DNA of 51,876 nt from Gemmatimonadota bacterium (lineage in GTDB: Bacteria > Gemmatimonadota > Gemmatimonadetes > Longimicrobiales > Gaopeijiaceae). Location of the stretch: assembly GCA_021295835.1 (NCBI GenBank), contig JAGWBP010000025.1, positions 1 through 51,876 on the forward strand, written 5' to 3'. This document shows positions 1 through 7,668 of this stretch, piece after piece; the first letter of the stretch is position 1, and the number at the start of each line of letters is the position of its first letter. A program made the position numbers and the translations under genes. A model generated the notes under the pieces. It was not told where the DNA came from. It made no database searches and saw only the letters and a program-made list of their open reading frames with translations.

Positions 1-1094
1 AGCAGCACCCAGGTGAGCTCCCGGGGCACCACCTCGCCGTAGATCGGGTTGGCGAAGCGCAGGGGAGGATCGGGCGCCACCAGCCCCAGGTCGCGCACGT
101 ACTCCCGGTCGCGGTCGCCGTACTCCGCCCCGCCACCGGCGAGCAACGGCCCGATCACACGCCGCACGCGCGGCTCGCGAAGCTTGTCTGCCAATTGGTC
201 CAGATGGGTCTCGCGGCGCAGGATGAGCGCCTCGCGCGCCTCGAAGACGTCGCGCACCCCGATGGGCCCGTCGCGCTCGCGCACCGCACCCGACGCGAAG
301 CACACCTCCAGCGCCAGCGCGTTGACCAGCCACGGCTGCCCCCGGGTCTGCTCCCACACCGTCCGCAGCGCGTCGGGCGCGAACTCCTGTCCGGTCTCCG
401 CCGTGTGCTGGCCGAGCAGCGCCCCGACTTCGGCCCGCGTGAAGTCTCCCAGGCGCAGCGACTTGGCCTTGATGTTGAAGGCGCTTCCCCCGGTGATGAC
501 CTCCTTCTCCGAGCTGGCGTGGATGCGGTAGTCGCGCACGTCGCGCACCCCGCACAGCACCACGCTCTGGGGGAAGCCGGACGGACGGTGGGCGTAGCCC
601 GACCGCAACTGGCGCAGCACCGACACCAGCGAATCGCCCACCATCGCGTCGATCTCGTCGATCAGCACTACCAGAGGCTCTGCGGCGGCCCTCGCCCAGC
701 CAGCCAGGAGCGTGCCGAGCGCGTCGTCCGGGCGCCGCGTGGTGTCGAGCGCGTCCGCCGCGGCGGCGGTGGCAGGATCGTCGAGCGTGTACCTCGCTTC
801 CCGTGCGATCTGGGACGCGATCGCGCCCATCGCACGACCGACATCCTCGCGCGCGGTCTGCGCGGACTCGACGTTGATGTACCCGCAACGGTACTCGCCG
901 ACCTCGCCGCCGTTGAGCAGATCGCGCAGCGCGAGCAGAGCCGATGTCTTTCCCGTCTGGCGGGGCGCGTGCAGCACGAAGTAGCGCTCGTCGCGGACGA
1001 GTTCGAGCGCTTCCGCGAGATCGATGCGTTCGAGCGGTGGAACGTGGTAGTGGCGCGCGGGCCGGATCGGACCGGCGGTGTTGAACTTTCGCAT
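1..1094 (-). CDS. AAA-like domain ATP-binding protein (partial, runs off the window)
   Basis: Reading on the minus strand is open from an ATG at 1094 to the window edge, so the C-terminus is missing. The start MRKFNTAGPIRP is followed by HAPRQTGKTSAL (Walker A, about residues 42-53) and VVLIDEIDAM (Walker B). This is the layout of AAA-like ATPases that begin with RxFNTAGP, usually of unknown cellular role. A GTG at 1136 is in frame and would add 14 residues; the DNA for the HYHVPP segment is imperfectly duplicated just upstream (around 1042-1062 and 1101-1122). Two tandem operator-like palindromes lie upstream at 1169-1208. The family call is good; no substrate or partner can be named. Confidence 0.8.
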   Translation of the reverse strand, partial: MRKFNTAGPIRPARHYHVPPLERIDLAEALELVRDERYFVLHAPRQTGKTSALLALRDLLNGGEVGEYRCGYINVESAQTAREDVGRAMGAIASQIAREARYTLDDPATAAAADALDTTRRPDDALGTLLAGWARAAAEPLVVLIDEIDAMVGDSLVSVLRQLRSGYAHRPSGFPQSVVLCGVRDVRDYRIHASSEKEVITGGSAFNIKAKSLRLGDFTRAEVGALLGQHTAETGQEFAPDALRTVWEQTRGQPWLVNALALEVCFASGAVRERDGPIGVRDVFEAREALILRRETHLDQLADKLREPRVRRVIGPLLAGGGAEYGDRDREYVRDLGLVAPDPPLRFANPIYGEVVPRELTWVL

Positions 1095-1168
1095 GGATTG
1101 AACGTGGATGTGGCGTGCGGGAGCGGCAAGCGACACAGGTGTCCGGCACCGCGATTGCCGGCCAACAG

Positions 1169-1208
1169 TGTAATCTACACTTTACAATATGTAATCCACG
1201 GTTTACAA
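1169..1208 (-). promoter_or_regulatory. Tandem TGTAA-N8-TTACA operator pair upstream of AAA ATPase
   Basis: Two 18-bp units, at 1169-1186 (TGTAATCTACACTTTACA) and 1190-1207 (TGTAATCCACGGTTTACA), start 21 bp apart. The same two-unit, 21-bp arrangement occurs at 1907-1945 and 25913-25951. The arms and overall geometry resemble a TyrR box (TGTAAA-N6-TTTACA), but the regulator is unknown. The near edge is exactly 33 bp from the alternative GTG start at 1136. Confidence 0.7.
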
Positions 1209-1225
1209 AGCCCGTGCCCGTGGCC

Positions 1226-1264
1226 GTGCTCTGCGTTCCTCCTCGGGCCGGTAGCAGCTACCCG
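1226..1264 (-). repeat. Fragment of the dispersed structured repeat
   Basis: The stretch containing CTCTGCGTTCCTCCTCGGG followed by CCGGTAGCAGCTACC matches the middle of the full repeat at 39443-39635, including its central hairpin. Only this part is recognisable here. It lies between the V4R-like gene and the AAA ATPase. Confidence 0.55.
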
Positions 1265-1268
1265 CCTC

Positions 1269-1874
1269 TCACACTTCGATCCGCCACGCGCAGGGGTGCC
1301 CCTCGCCCTCGCTCCGACAGCTCACCTTCACCATCTTCAGGTCCTTGCCGATGGCGCGATCTAGCGCGCGCTGGCAGAAGCCGGTGACGATCGCGCAGAC
1401 GTCGCCGCTCGGATCCAGCCTGGCCAACGGGGAGTCCGCAGCCTCGAGACGCGAGCTGCCAGCCGCGAAGGAGCCCACGCCGCGGCCGAAGAGACCATCC
1501 AGATTGCGCTGGATCGTGCGCTTGGCATGATCCAGCCGACCCTCCCTTGGCTGCCACCGTCTGCGCTTCGGGATGCAGCCGTCGGCCAGGTACGTGCCCG
1601 CCATGTAGAGGATCGTCGCCGCGTCGGAACGCCGCACCACGACGCCGATCAACTGCGCCAGCTCGTCGGGACCCAGGCCTTTCCCCTGGCGCGAGCGTTC
1701 GCTGTAGAGCTCTATCTGCCTCTCCACAACCCCGCTCAGCCCCAGGCGCCGAGGCATCGTGTGGCCGAAGATCTCGTCCTCGAGCATCTCGTCGGGACGG
1801 TCGATCGCCCGCATCGCGCTGAGCACGGCTGCGGCGACGTCCGCGTCCACCGGCTGTACTCGGGTATCGGTCAA
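1269..1874 (-). CDS. V4R-like small protein of unknown function
   Basis: 201-residue protein starting at TTG 1874 with GAGG about 6 nt upstream. Most of it is not recognisable. The C-terminus, VKVSCRSEGEGHPCAWRIEV, has the spaced cysteine and C-x-x-x-I ending typical of 4-vinyl-reductase (V4R) ligand-binding domains, so a small sensor-like domain is possible. No catalytic residues or membrane segments are seen. It has its own tandem operator pair 33 bp upstream and lies in the same direction as the AAA ATPase. The coding call is fairly firm; the V4R assignment is tentative. Confidence 0.65.
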   Translation of the reverse strand: MTDTRVQPVDADVAAAVLSAMRAIDRPDEMLEDEIFGHTMPRRLGLSGVVERQIELYSERSRQGKGLGPDELAQLIGVVVRRSDAATILYMAGTYLADGCIPKRRRWQPREGRLDHAKRTIQRNLDGLFGRGVGSFAAGSSRLEAADSPLARLDPSGDVCAIVTGFCQRALDRAIGKDLKMVKVSCRSEGEGHPCAWRIEV

Positions 1875-1906
1875 GGAACCTCGCGCTCTCTGGACACCTT
1901 AGGAAT

Positions 1907-1945
1907 TGTAAACTACAGATTACAATTTGTAATTTACAGATAACA
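1907..1945 (-). promoter_or_regulatory. Tandem TGTAA-N8-TTACA operator pair upstream of V4R-like gene
   Basis: Units at 1907-1924 (TGTAAACTACAGATTACA) and 1928-1945 (TGTAATTTACAGATAACA) are again 21 bp apart. The near edge is 33 bp from the TTG start of the minus-strand gene. The pair also lies upstream of mutS on the plus strand, so it could act in both directions. Confidence 0.7.
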
Positions 1946-2118
1946 TCACCGAAACGAATGGCGGCGCTGCGCGATGGACCCGCCCACTGTGAAGAGCCTA
2001 ACCTCAGCCGGCCCGGCCCGCCAGCTTGATCGGCCCCCTCTCCGGCGATATCGTTACTCGGTCATCCACAGCGGCGCGGGCTAGGTGCAGCGCCCGCGCG
2101 ACAGCCCCTCGAGAGGCT

Positions 2119-4725
2119 TTGCCGACTCCTTCGAAGCGTAGCTCCGACACCCCGCTGATGAGACAGTGGCGGGAGGTGAAGTCGCGCCACGGGGACGCCC
2201 TCGTCTTCTTCCGGGTCGGCGACTTCTACGAGCTCTTCTGCGAGGACGCCGAGGAGGGCGCAGAGCTCCTCGACCTGACGCTCACCTCACGCAACAACGG
2301 CGCTGCCAGCAGGGTGCCCCTGGCGGGAGTGCCAGCCAAGGCGCTCGACGACTACCTAGTCCGGCTCGTCCGGAAGGGTCGCAAGGTCGCGATCTGCGAA
2401 CAGGTGGAGGACGCCGCCGACGCGAAGGGCATTGTGCGCCGCGAAGTCGTCGACAAGGTGACTCCCGGCACCGTGGTCTCCGACGCCCTCCTGGAGGCAC
2501 GCCGCCCCAGCTACCTGGTTGCCCTGCTGCCCGATGGAGAGAAGGTCGGCATTGCCGCGCTCGACATCTCGACGGGTGAGCTGCATCTCCAGGAGGTCGC
2601 CTCGACCGAGGCGGGCGACGAGCTGGAACGCCTGGAGCCACGTGAGGTCCTTCTGCCGGAGTCGGTCGAGGACTTCGCGGTCGGGTCCGGGAGATCGGTG
2701 ACCAGCCTTCGCCCGGACTGGCTCTTCGACGCCCAGGTGGCCCGCGACGAGCTGGAGCGCAGGTACAAGGTGCATTCGCTCGACGGATTCGGACTGGGGG
2801 AGGGCGACGAGCTGCTCTGGCGGACGGCCGGAGCGCTGCTCGCCTACGCGGAGGACGTTCGCCCCGGATCGACGGAGCACCTCCTGGCACCGCGGATTCG
2901 CCGCCCCGGGTCGCTCATGACGCTCGACCCGATGACCCGCCGCAACCTGGAGCTCGTCGAGCCGCTCGGCCCCGACGCCGGGGGCTCTTCGCTGCTCAGG
3001 ATCCTGGACGCGACCGCCACTCCCATGGGCGCACGCAAGCTGCGCTCCTGGGTGCTCTCCCCGCTGCTCGAGATCGACGACATCCGCCACCGCCACGACG
3101 GGGTCGACGAGCTCGTCGCTACTCCCGACGCGCGCTCCCGCCTTCGCTCGGCGCTCGCCAGGGTGAAGGACCTGGACCGCCTAGCCACCAAGGTAGGCAG
3201 CGGACGCGCCAACCCCCGCGAGGTGCTGGCGCTAGGCTCGTCGCTGGGATCACTCGCAGCGGTGGCCGAGGCGGCCGAAGGCCTGGAGAGCGAGGCTCTC
3301 GCCGAGGTGGGCGGATTCGACACGCTGGACGAGGTCGCCGCCAGGGTGGCCAGCGCAGTGTCGCCGGACGCGCCTGCCGCCATCGCAGACGGAGGGGTGA
3401 TCCGGGAGGGCTTCAGCGAGGAGCTCGACGAGGCGCGGGCCAGCCGCGCCGCAGCCCAGGATGCGATTGCGGGGATGCAGGCGCGCGAGCGCGAGCGGAC
3501 CGGCATCGGCTCGCTCAAGGTCGGATTCAACCGGGTCTTCGGCTACTACCTCGAGGTCACTCGGGCGAACCTCGACCGGGTGCCGGAGGATTTCATCCGT
3601 CGCCAAACCCTCGTCAACGCCGAACGGTACTTCACGCTGGAGCTCAAGGAGTGGGAGGAGAAGGTCTTCGAGTCGGAGGAGCGGATCGAGCACCTCGAGC
3701 AGACGCTCTTCCTCCGCCTGCGGGCGGAGCTGGCGCTGGCCGTGGGGCGGATTCAGCGGTCGTCGCAAAGCGTCGCCACCCTGGACGCGATCGCCGCCCT
3801 TGCCGAGGCGGCCGAGGCGCGCGGCTACGTCCGGCCCGAGATGGACACCGGGTTCGGAGTGCGCGTCGCAGCGGGAAGGCACCCGGTGGTCGAAGCGGCG
3901 ATGCCCGGCGAGGACTTCATCCCCAACGACATCGAGCTCGACGCGAAGCAGCGGGTCGTCATCCTCACCGGTCCCAACATGGCTGGAAAGAGCACGGTCC
4001 TGCGCCAGGTCGGCCTGATCCAGATCATGGCCCAGGTCGGATCCTTCGTGCCTGCGGACGAGGCCCGCCTGGGCGTGTGCGACCGGGTATTCACCCGAGT
4101 GGGAGCGTCGGACAACCTGGCCAAGGGGCAGTCCACCTTCATGGTGGAGATGAGCGAGACCGCCGCCATCGTGCACGGCGCGACCAAGCGCAGCCTGATA
4201 CTCCTCGATGAGATCGGCCGCGGCACCTCGACGTACGATGGCGTCTCGATCGCGTGGGCCGTCGCCGAACACATCCACGACGAGATCGGCGCGAAGGCGA
4301 TCTTCGCCACCCACTACCACGAGCTGACACAGCTCGGCGACTCCCTGGGGGGAGTGAAGAACCTGAATGTGGCCGTTCGCGAGGCGGGCGGCGGGATAGT
4401 CTTCCTGCGCCGCCTGGAGGAGGGGGGCGCCGATCGCTCCTACGGCATCCAGGTGGCCCGCCTGGCGGGGCTGCCCCCCGGTCTCATATCGCGCGCAGTC
4501 GATCTACTGGCCGAGCTGGAGGGGAGCCGCGCCGATGGCGGCATGGGTCGCCAGGAGGGCAGGGAGAGCCCCAATCCGGCCCTTCGCGACCAGATGTCGC
4601 TATTCGAGGTGCGCAACCCGGTCGTCGAGACGCTACTCGAGCTGGACGTGGACAACGTGACGCCGCTCGAGGCCCTGAACGCGCTGAGCGAGCTCAGGGC
4701 GATGGCACGGACGCGCTCCGAGTGA
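2119..4725 (+). CDS. mutS: DNA mismatch repair protein MutS
   Basis: MutS recognises base mismatches and small loops and couples ATP binding to recruitment of repair partners. The mismatch-reading F-x-E motif is present in FRVGDFYELF (about residue 36), Walker A GPNMAGKST is near residue 618, Walker B LILLDEIGRGTS near 694 and the ATHYHELTQL switch follows. The length of about 868 residues is normal. The reading frame is open back to a TTG at 2026, but family proteins begin shortly before TPLMRQW; TTG 2119 or ATG 2158 are the likely starts and none has an ideal ribosome site. It is the first gene of a four-gene operon. Confidence 0.95.
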   Translation: MPTPSKRSSDTPLMRQWREVKSRHGDALVFFRVGDFYELFCEDAEEGAELLDLTLTSRNNGAASRVPLAGVPAKALDDYLVRLVRKGRKVAICEQVEDAADAKGIVRREVVDKVTPGTVVSDALLEARRPSYLVALLPDGEKVGIAALDISTGELHLQEVASTEAGDELERLEPREVLLPESVEDFAVGSGRSVTSLRPDWLFDAQVARDELERRYKVHSLDGFGLGEGDELLWRTAGALLAYAEDVRPGSTEHLLAPRIRRPGSLMTLDPMTRRNLELVEPLGPDAGGSSLLRILDATATPMGARKLRSWVLSPLLEIDDIRHRHDGVDELVATPDARSRLRSALARVKDLDRLATKVGSGRANPREVLALGSSLGSLAAVAEAAEGLESEALAEVGGFDTLDEVAARVASAVSPDAPAAIADGGVIREGFSEELDEARASRAAAQDAIAGMQARERERTGIGSLKVGFNRVFGYYLEVTRANLDRVPEDFIRRQTLVNAERYFTLELKEWEEKVFESEERIEHLEQTLFLRLRAELALAVGRIQRSSQSVATLDAIAALAEAAEARGYVRPEMDTGFGVRVAAGRHPVVEAAMPGEDFIPNDIELDAKQRVVILTGPNMAGKSTVLRQVGLIQIMAQVGSFVPADEARLGVCDRVFTRVGASDNLAKGQSTFMVEMSETAAIVHGATKRSLILLDEIGRGTSTYDGVSIAWAVAEHIHDEIGAKAIFATHYHELTQLGDSLGGVKNLNVAVREAGGGIVFLRRLEEGGADRSYGIQVARLAGLPPGLISRAVDLLAELEGSRADGGMGRQEGRESPNPALRDQMSLFEVRNPVVETLLELDVDNVTPLEALNALSELRAMARTRSE

Positions 4726-5138
4726 GCACGGCCAGCACTCCGTGGATGAGCCCGGGCGCGGCGCACCGATTCGTCGCGGCCGCGGTTGCCGTCGGGGCCT
4801 GCGCTGGCGACGACGAGACCGCGCCCCCCACTCCCATTTCCGACACGCTCCGCCTCGAATACCCCATCGAGCTCTGGGAGCGGGGTGTCGAAGGGGAGAC
4901 CGTGCTGAAGGTGCTGGTCGAACGGGATGGCGGCGTGGACAGCGTGGTCGTCGCCGAGAGCAGCGGCCGCGCGGAGCTCGACTCGGCCGCCGTGCGGGGT
5001 GCCCGGGGGGCGCGATTCGAGGCGGCGAGGGGCGATGGCGGGCCGGTCCGGGTCTGGACGCGTCTTCCGGTGCGCTTTGCCAGGAGCTCCGAGCCCCCGG
5101 AGACGCCCCCCGACTCGAACGCGCGGATGCCACGGTGA
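4722..5138 (+). CDS. TonB C-terminal-like lipoprotein
   Basis: The GTG at 4722 overlaps the mutS stop by 4 bp (GTGA). The protein is 138 residues. Near the N-terminus, AAAVAVGACAGDDE looks like a lipobox with the modified cysteine in GAC. The remainder, from LRLEYPIELWERGVEGETVLKVLVERDGGV to RLPVRF, follows the TonB C-terminal domain pattern (P-x-x-A/L-x-x-x-x-x-G-x-V-x-x-x-V-x-x-D-G). It is probably periplasmic and membrane anchored; the partner is unknown. An in-frame ATG at 4746 would shorten it by 8 residues and still keep the lipobox. Confidence 0.75.
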   Translation: MSTASTPWMSPGAAHRFVAAAVAVGACAGDDETAPPTPISDTLRLEYPIELWERGVEGETVLKVLVERDGGVDSVVVAESSGRAELDSAAVRGARGARFEAARGDGGPVRVWTRLPVRFARSSEPPETPPDSNARMPR

Positions 5139-6550
5139 GCGCCGCCAACGGGTCGGCGGGGGCCGCGCCCCGCTTTCGGGAACCGTGCGCAGATGTGCTC
5201 GACCTGGTCGGATGGACGCCGCTGGTCCGGCTGAACCGCGTGACGGAGGGGATCCGCACACCCGTATACGGGAAGGCGGAGTTCATGAACCCGGGCGGAT
5301 CGGTCAAGGACCGCATCGGGCTGGCGATGATCGAGGAGGCCGAGGAGGCCGGGGTGCTCGAGGCGGGCGGGACCATCGTGGAGGGGACGGCGGGAAACAC
5401 CGGTCTGGCGCTCGCGATAGCGGCCGCGTCGCGCGGCTATCGCTGTGTCTTCACCATGCCCGACAAGATGAGCCGCGAGAAGGTGAAGCTCCTCCGCGCA
5501 TTCGGGGCCGAGGTGGTGATCACACCCACCTCGGTGCCGTCCGACCACCCGGACAACTACGTGAACCGGGCTCGATCGATCGCAGAGAGCACTCCCGGAG
5601 GCTTCCTGGCCGACCAGTTCTACAATCGCGCCAATGTGGAGGCGCACTACCGCACTACCGGACCCGAAATCTGGGAGCAGAGCGGCGGCGCCGTCACCCA
5701 CCTCTTTGCCGGGGCGGGGACGGGGGGCACGATCTCGGGGACGGGCCGCTACCTGAAGGAGCGCAGTCCGGATGTGCGCGTCGTCTGCGTCGATCCGGCC
5801 GGATCGGTGCTGGCGGGGTACTTCGAGAGCGGCGAGGTGGGCGAGGGAGAGCCGTACAAGGTCGAGGGGCTCGGCAACGACAGGATCCCGGGAACGCTCG
5901 ACGTGGAGTACATCGACGATTTCGTCCAGGTGCGCGACCGGGACGCCTTCGCGACCGCCCGTCGCCTCGTCCGCGAGGAGGGACTCTTCGTCGGCGGCTC
6001 CACCGGGCTGATCGTGCACGCCGCGCTGGCCGAAGCGCGTCGTCTGGACGATCCGGACGCCTTCGTGGTGGCGGTGCTCTGCGACTGGGGGGAGCGCTAC
6101 CTGACCAAGCAGTTCGACGACGAGTGGATGCGGAACAACGGCTTCCTGAGCCGGCGGCGAACCACCGTCGCCGAGATCGTCGCGGCCAAGATCGAGCCTC
6201 TTCCCGGGCTCGTCACCGTGACGCCTGCCACCCCGGTGCGAATGGCGATCTCGACGCTCTCGACCCACAACGTATCGCAACTGCCGGTCGTGGTCGGGGG
6301 CGAATGCATCGGCAGCGTAGCCGAGCGCACGCTGATGGCTGCGGTCCTCGCCGATCGGAAGGTGCTCGAGGCGGACGTTGGCTCGATCATGGAGGCGCCC
6401 TACCCTGTCCTCGACGAGCGGGCAGACGCCGAGGAGGCCAAGCGGCTCCTGACCGGCGGCTCCCATGCGGTGCTGATTCGCGCGGACGGCGAGCTCGACG
6501 GCATCCTGACGCGGCAGGACCTGGTGCGCTCGCTGGCAGCGGCGCCTTGA
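5135..6550 (+). CDS. PLP-dependent cystathionine beta-synthase / cysteine synthase with CBS domain pair
   Basis: 471 residues. It is a fold-type II PLP enzyme that condenses serine or an acetylserine with homocysteine or sulfide. The Schiff-base lysine is in GGSVKDR (about residue 58), the substrate loop is EGTAGNTG (about 85) and the phosphate-binding loop is GAGTGGT (about 194). The last 110 residues (from VTPATPVRMAI) form two CBS domains, typical of regulated cystathionine beta-synthases. The GTG start at 5135 overlaps the upstream TGA. Cystathionine beta-synthase fits better than CysK because of the CBS tail, but sequence alone does not fix the substrate. Confidence 0.92.
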   Translation: MSAANGSAGAAPRFREPCADVLDLVGWTPLVRLNRVTEGIRTPVYGKAEFMNPGGSVKDRIGLAMIEEAEEAGVLEAGGTIVEGTAGNTGLALAIAAASRGYRCVFTMPDKMSREKVKLLRAFGAEVVITPTSVPSDHPDNYVNRARSIAESTPGGFLADQFYNRANVEAHYRTTGPEIWEQSGGAVTHLFAGAGTGGTISGTGRYLKERSPDVRVVCVDPAGSVLAGYFESGEVGEGEPYKVEGLGNDRIPGTLDVEYIDDFVQVRDRDAFATARRLVREEGLFVGGSTGLIVHAALAEARRLDDPDAFVVAVLCDWGERYLTKQFDDEWMRNNGFLSRRRTTVAEIVAAKIEPLPGLVTVTPATPVRMAISTLSTHNVSQLPVVVGGECIGSVAERTLMAAVLADRKVLEADVGSIMEAPYPVLDERADAEEAKRLLTGGSHAVLIRADGELDGILTRQDLVRSLAAAP

Positions 6551-7668
6551 GGATCGCCGTCCTCATGGGGGGCAGTTCGGAGGAGCGGGCAATCTCCCTG
6601 GCGAGCGGGTGCGAGGTGGCGGCGGCGCTCAGGGCGCGGGGCCACGAGGTGGCGACGATCGACGCCGCCTTCGGGGCGATCGACCGGGCTACGGAGGACC
6701 GGATTCGCCAGGAGAGGGTTGGCCGTGCCGAGGCGCCGATCCGTGCTGGCCCTCGACCGGGAGCGCTGCTAGAGGCCGAAGTGATCCACGGCGAGGACGA
6801 TCTCGCCAGAGCCGACGTGGCCTTTCTGGCGCTGCACGGTGGGGCCGGGGAGGACGGAACGGTGCAGACGCTCCTCGAGACGGCCGGCATCGCGTATGTG
6901 GGCAGCCGGCCGGTTGGGTGTGCGCTGGCGATGGACAAGGATCTGACCAAGCGGCTGCTGCGCGACGCCGGGGTGGATACGCCGAAGTGGCTGGTGGGAC
7001 GGTCCCCGCTGCCGCCCGACGATGTCGTGGGTCGCCTGGGCCTGCCGCTCGTCGTCAAGCCCGCATCGGGCGGTTCGTCGGTTCGCCTCACCCTGGCCCG
7101 TTCCATCGAGGAGGTAGGGGCGGGCGCGGAGAGGGCCGCGGAAGGGGGCGACCGGGTGCTCTACGAGGCGTACGTCGAGGGGCGCGAATTCACCGTCGGG
7201 GTACTGGGAGACGAGGCTCTGCCGGTCGTCGAGATCGAGTTCGCACACGACTTCTTCGACTTCGAGTGCAAGTACGAGCCGGGTCTGGCGACCGAGACTG
7301 CACCGGCACAGATCCCCAGGAGCCTGGCCGAGTCGCTCCAGGAGACCGCGCTCCTGGCCCACGGGCTGCTGCGGCTGGAGCACTTTTCCCGGATCGACTT
7401 CATCGTCGACCGCTCGGGGCAGCACTGGTGCCTGGAGGCGAACGCGCTCCCCGGACTGACGGCCAACAGCCTCGTTCCGAAGTCGGCCCTGGCCGCAGGC
7501 CTCGACTTCCCGGAGCTATGCGAGCTGATCTGCTCCATGGGGCGGGAGCGCGCCCCTGGAGGGGCTGTCCAGAAGTGTGTCAGCTTCCGATCAGCCACGC
7601 CAAGAGGCCCGTCGGAACCACCAGGAGGTCGGGGTCCCGCAGATCGAGTGCGCCGCGAGTCGCCATGA
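6547..7668 (+). CDS. ddl: D-alanine--D-alanine ligase
   Basis: 373 residues. It makes the D-Ala-D-Ala dipeptide for peptidoglycan. It begins at a TTG overlapping the preceding stop, with LRIAVLMGGSSEERAISL, the usual Ddl start. ATP-grasp elements follow: ALHGGAGEDGTVQ, MDKDLTKRLL, LVVKPASGGSSV, EGREFTVGVLG and CLEANALPGLT (metal-binding E/N). Translational coupling with the synthase gene is clear. The last 30 or so residues after SMGRERAPGG do not look like Ddl and are read antisense to the end of the next gene (stop at 7580), so the original end was probably replaced when that gene arrived. Confidence 0.93.
   Translation: MRIAVLMGGSSEERAISLASGCEVAAALRARGHEVATIDAAFGAIDRATEDRIRQERVGRAEAPIRAGPRPGALLEAEVIHGEDDLARADVAFLALHGGAGEDGTVQTLLETAGIAYVGSRPVGCALAMDKDLTKRLLRDAGVDTPKWLVGRSPLPPDDVVGRLGLPLVVKPASGGSSVRLTLARSIEEVGAGAERAAEGGDRVLYEAYVEGREFTVGVLGDEALPVVEIEFAHDFFDFECKYEPGLATETAPAQIPRSLAESLQETALLAHGLLRLEHFSRIDFIVDRSGQHWCLEANALPGLTANSLVPKSALAAGLDFPELCELICSMGRERAPGGAVQKCVSFRSATPRGPSEPPGGRGPADRVRRESP

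Noticed and set aside
195..1364. Long plus-strand frame of 389 codons
   Set aside because: It is antisense to the AAA ATPase, whose motifs are clear; its product is Arg/His-rich shadow sequence.
1907..1945. Reading the TGTAA repeats as a BirA operator
   Set aside because: BirA sites have much longer spacing between TTGTAAACC and GGTTTACAA, and no biotin genes are near.
4694..6466. 590-codon minus-strand frame
   Set aside because: Lies antisense to the cystathionine beta-synthase gene; no motifs.
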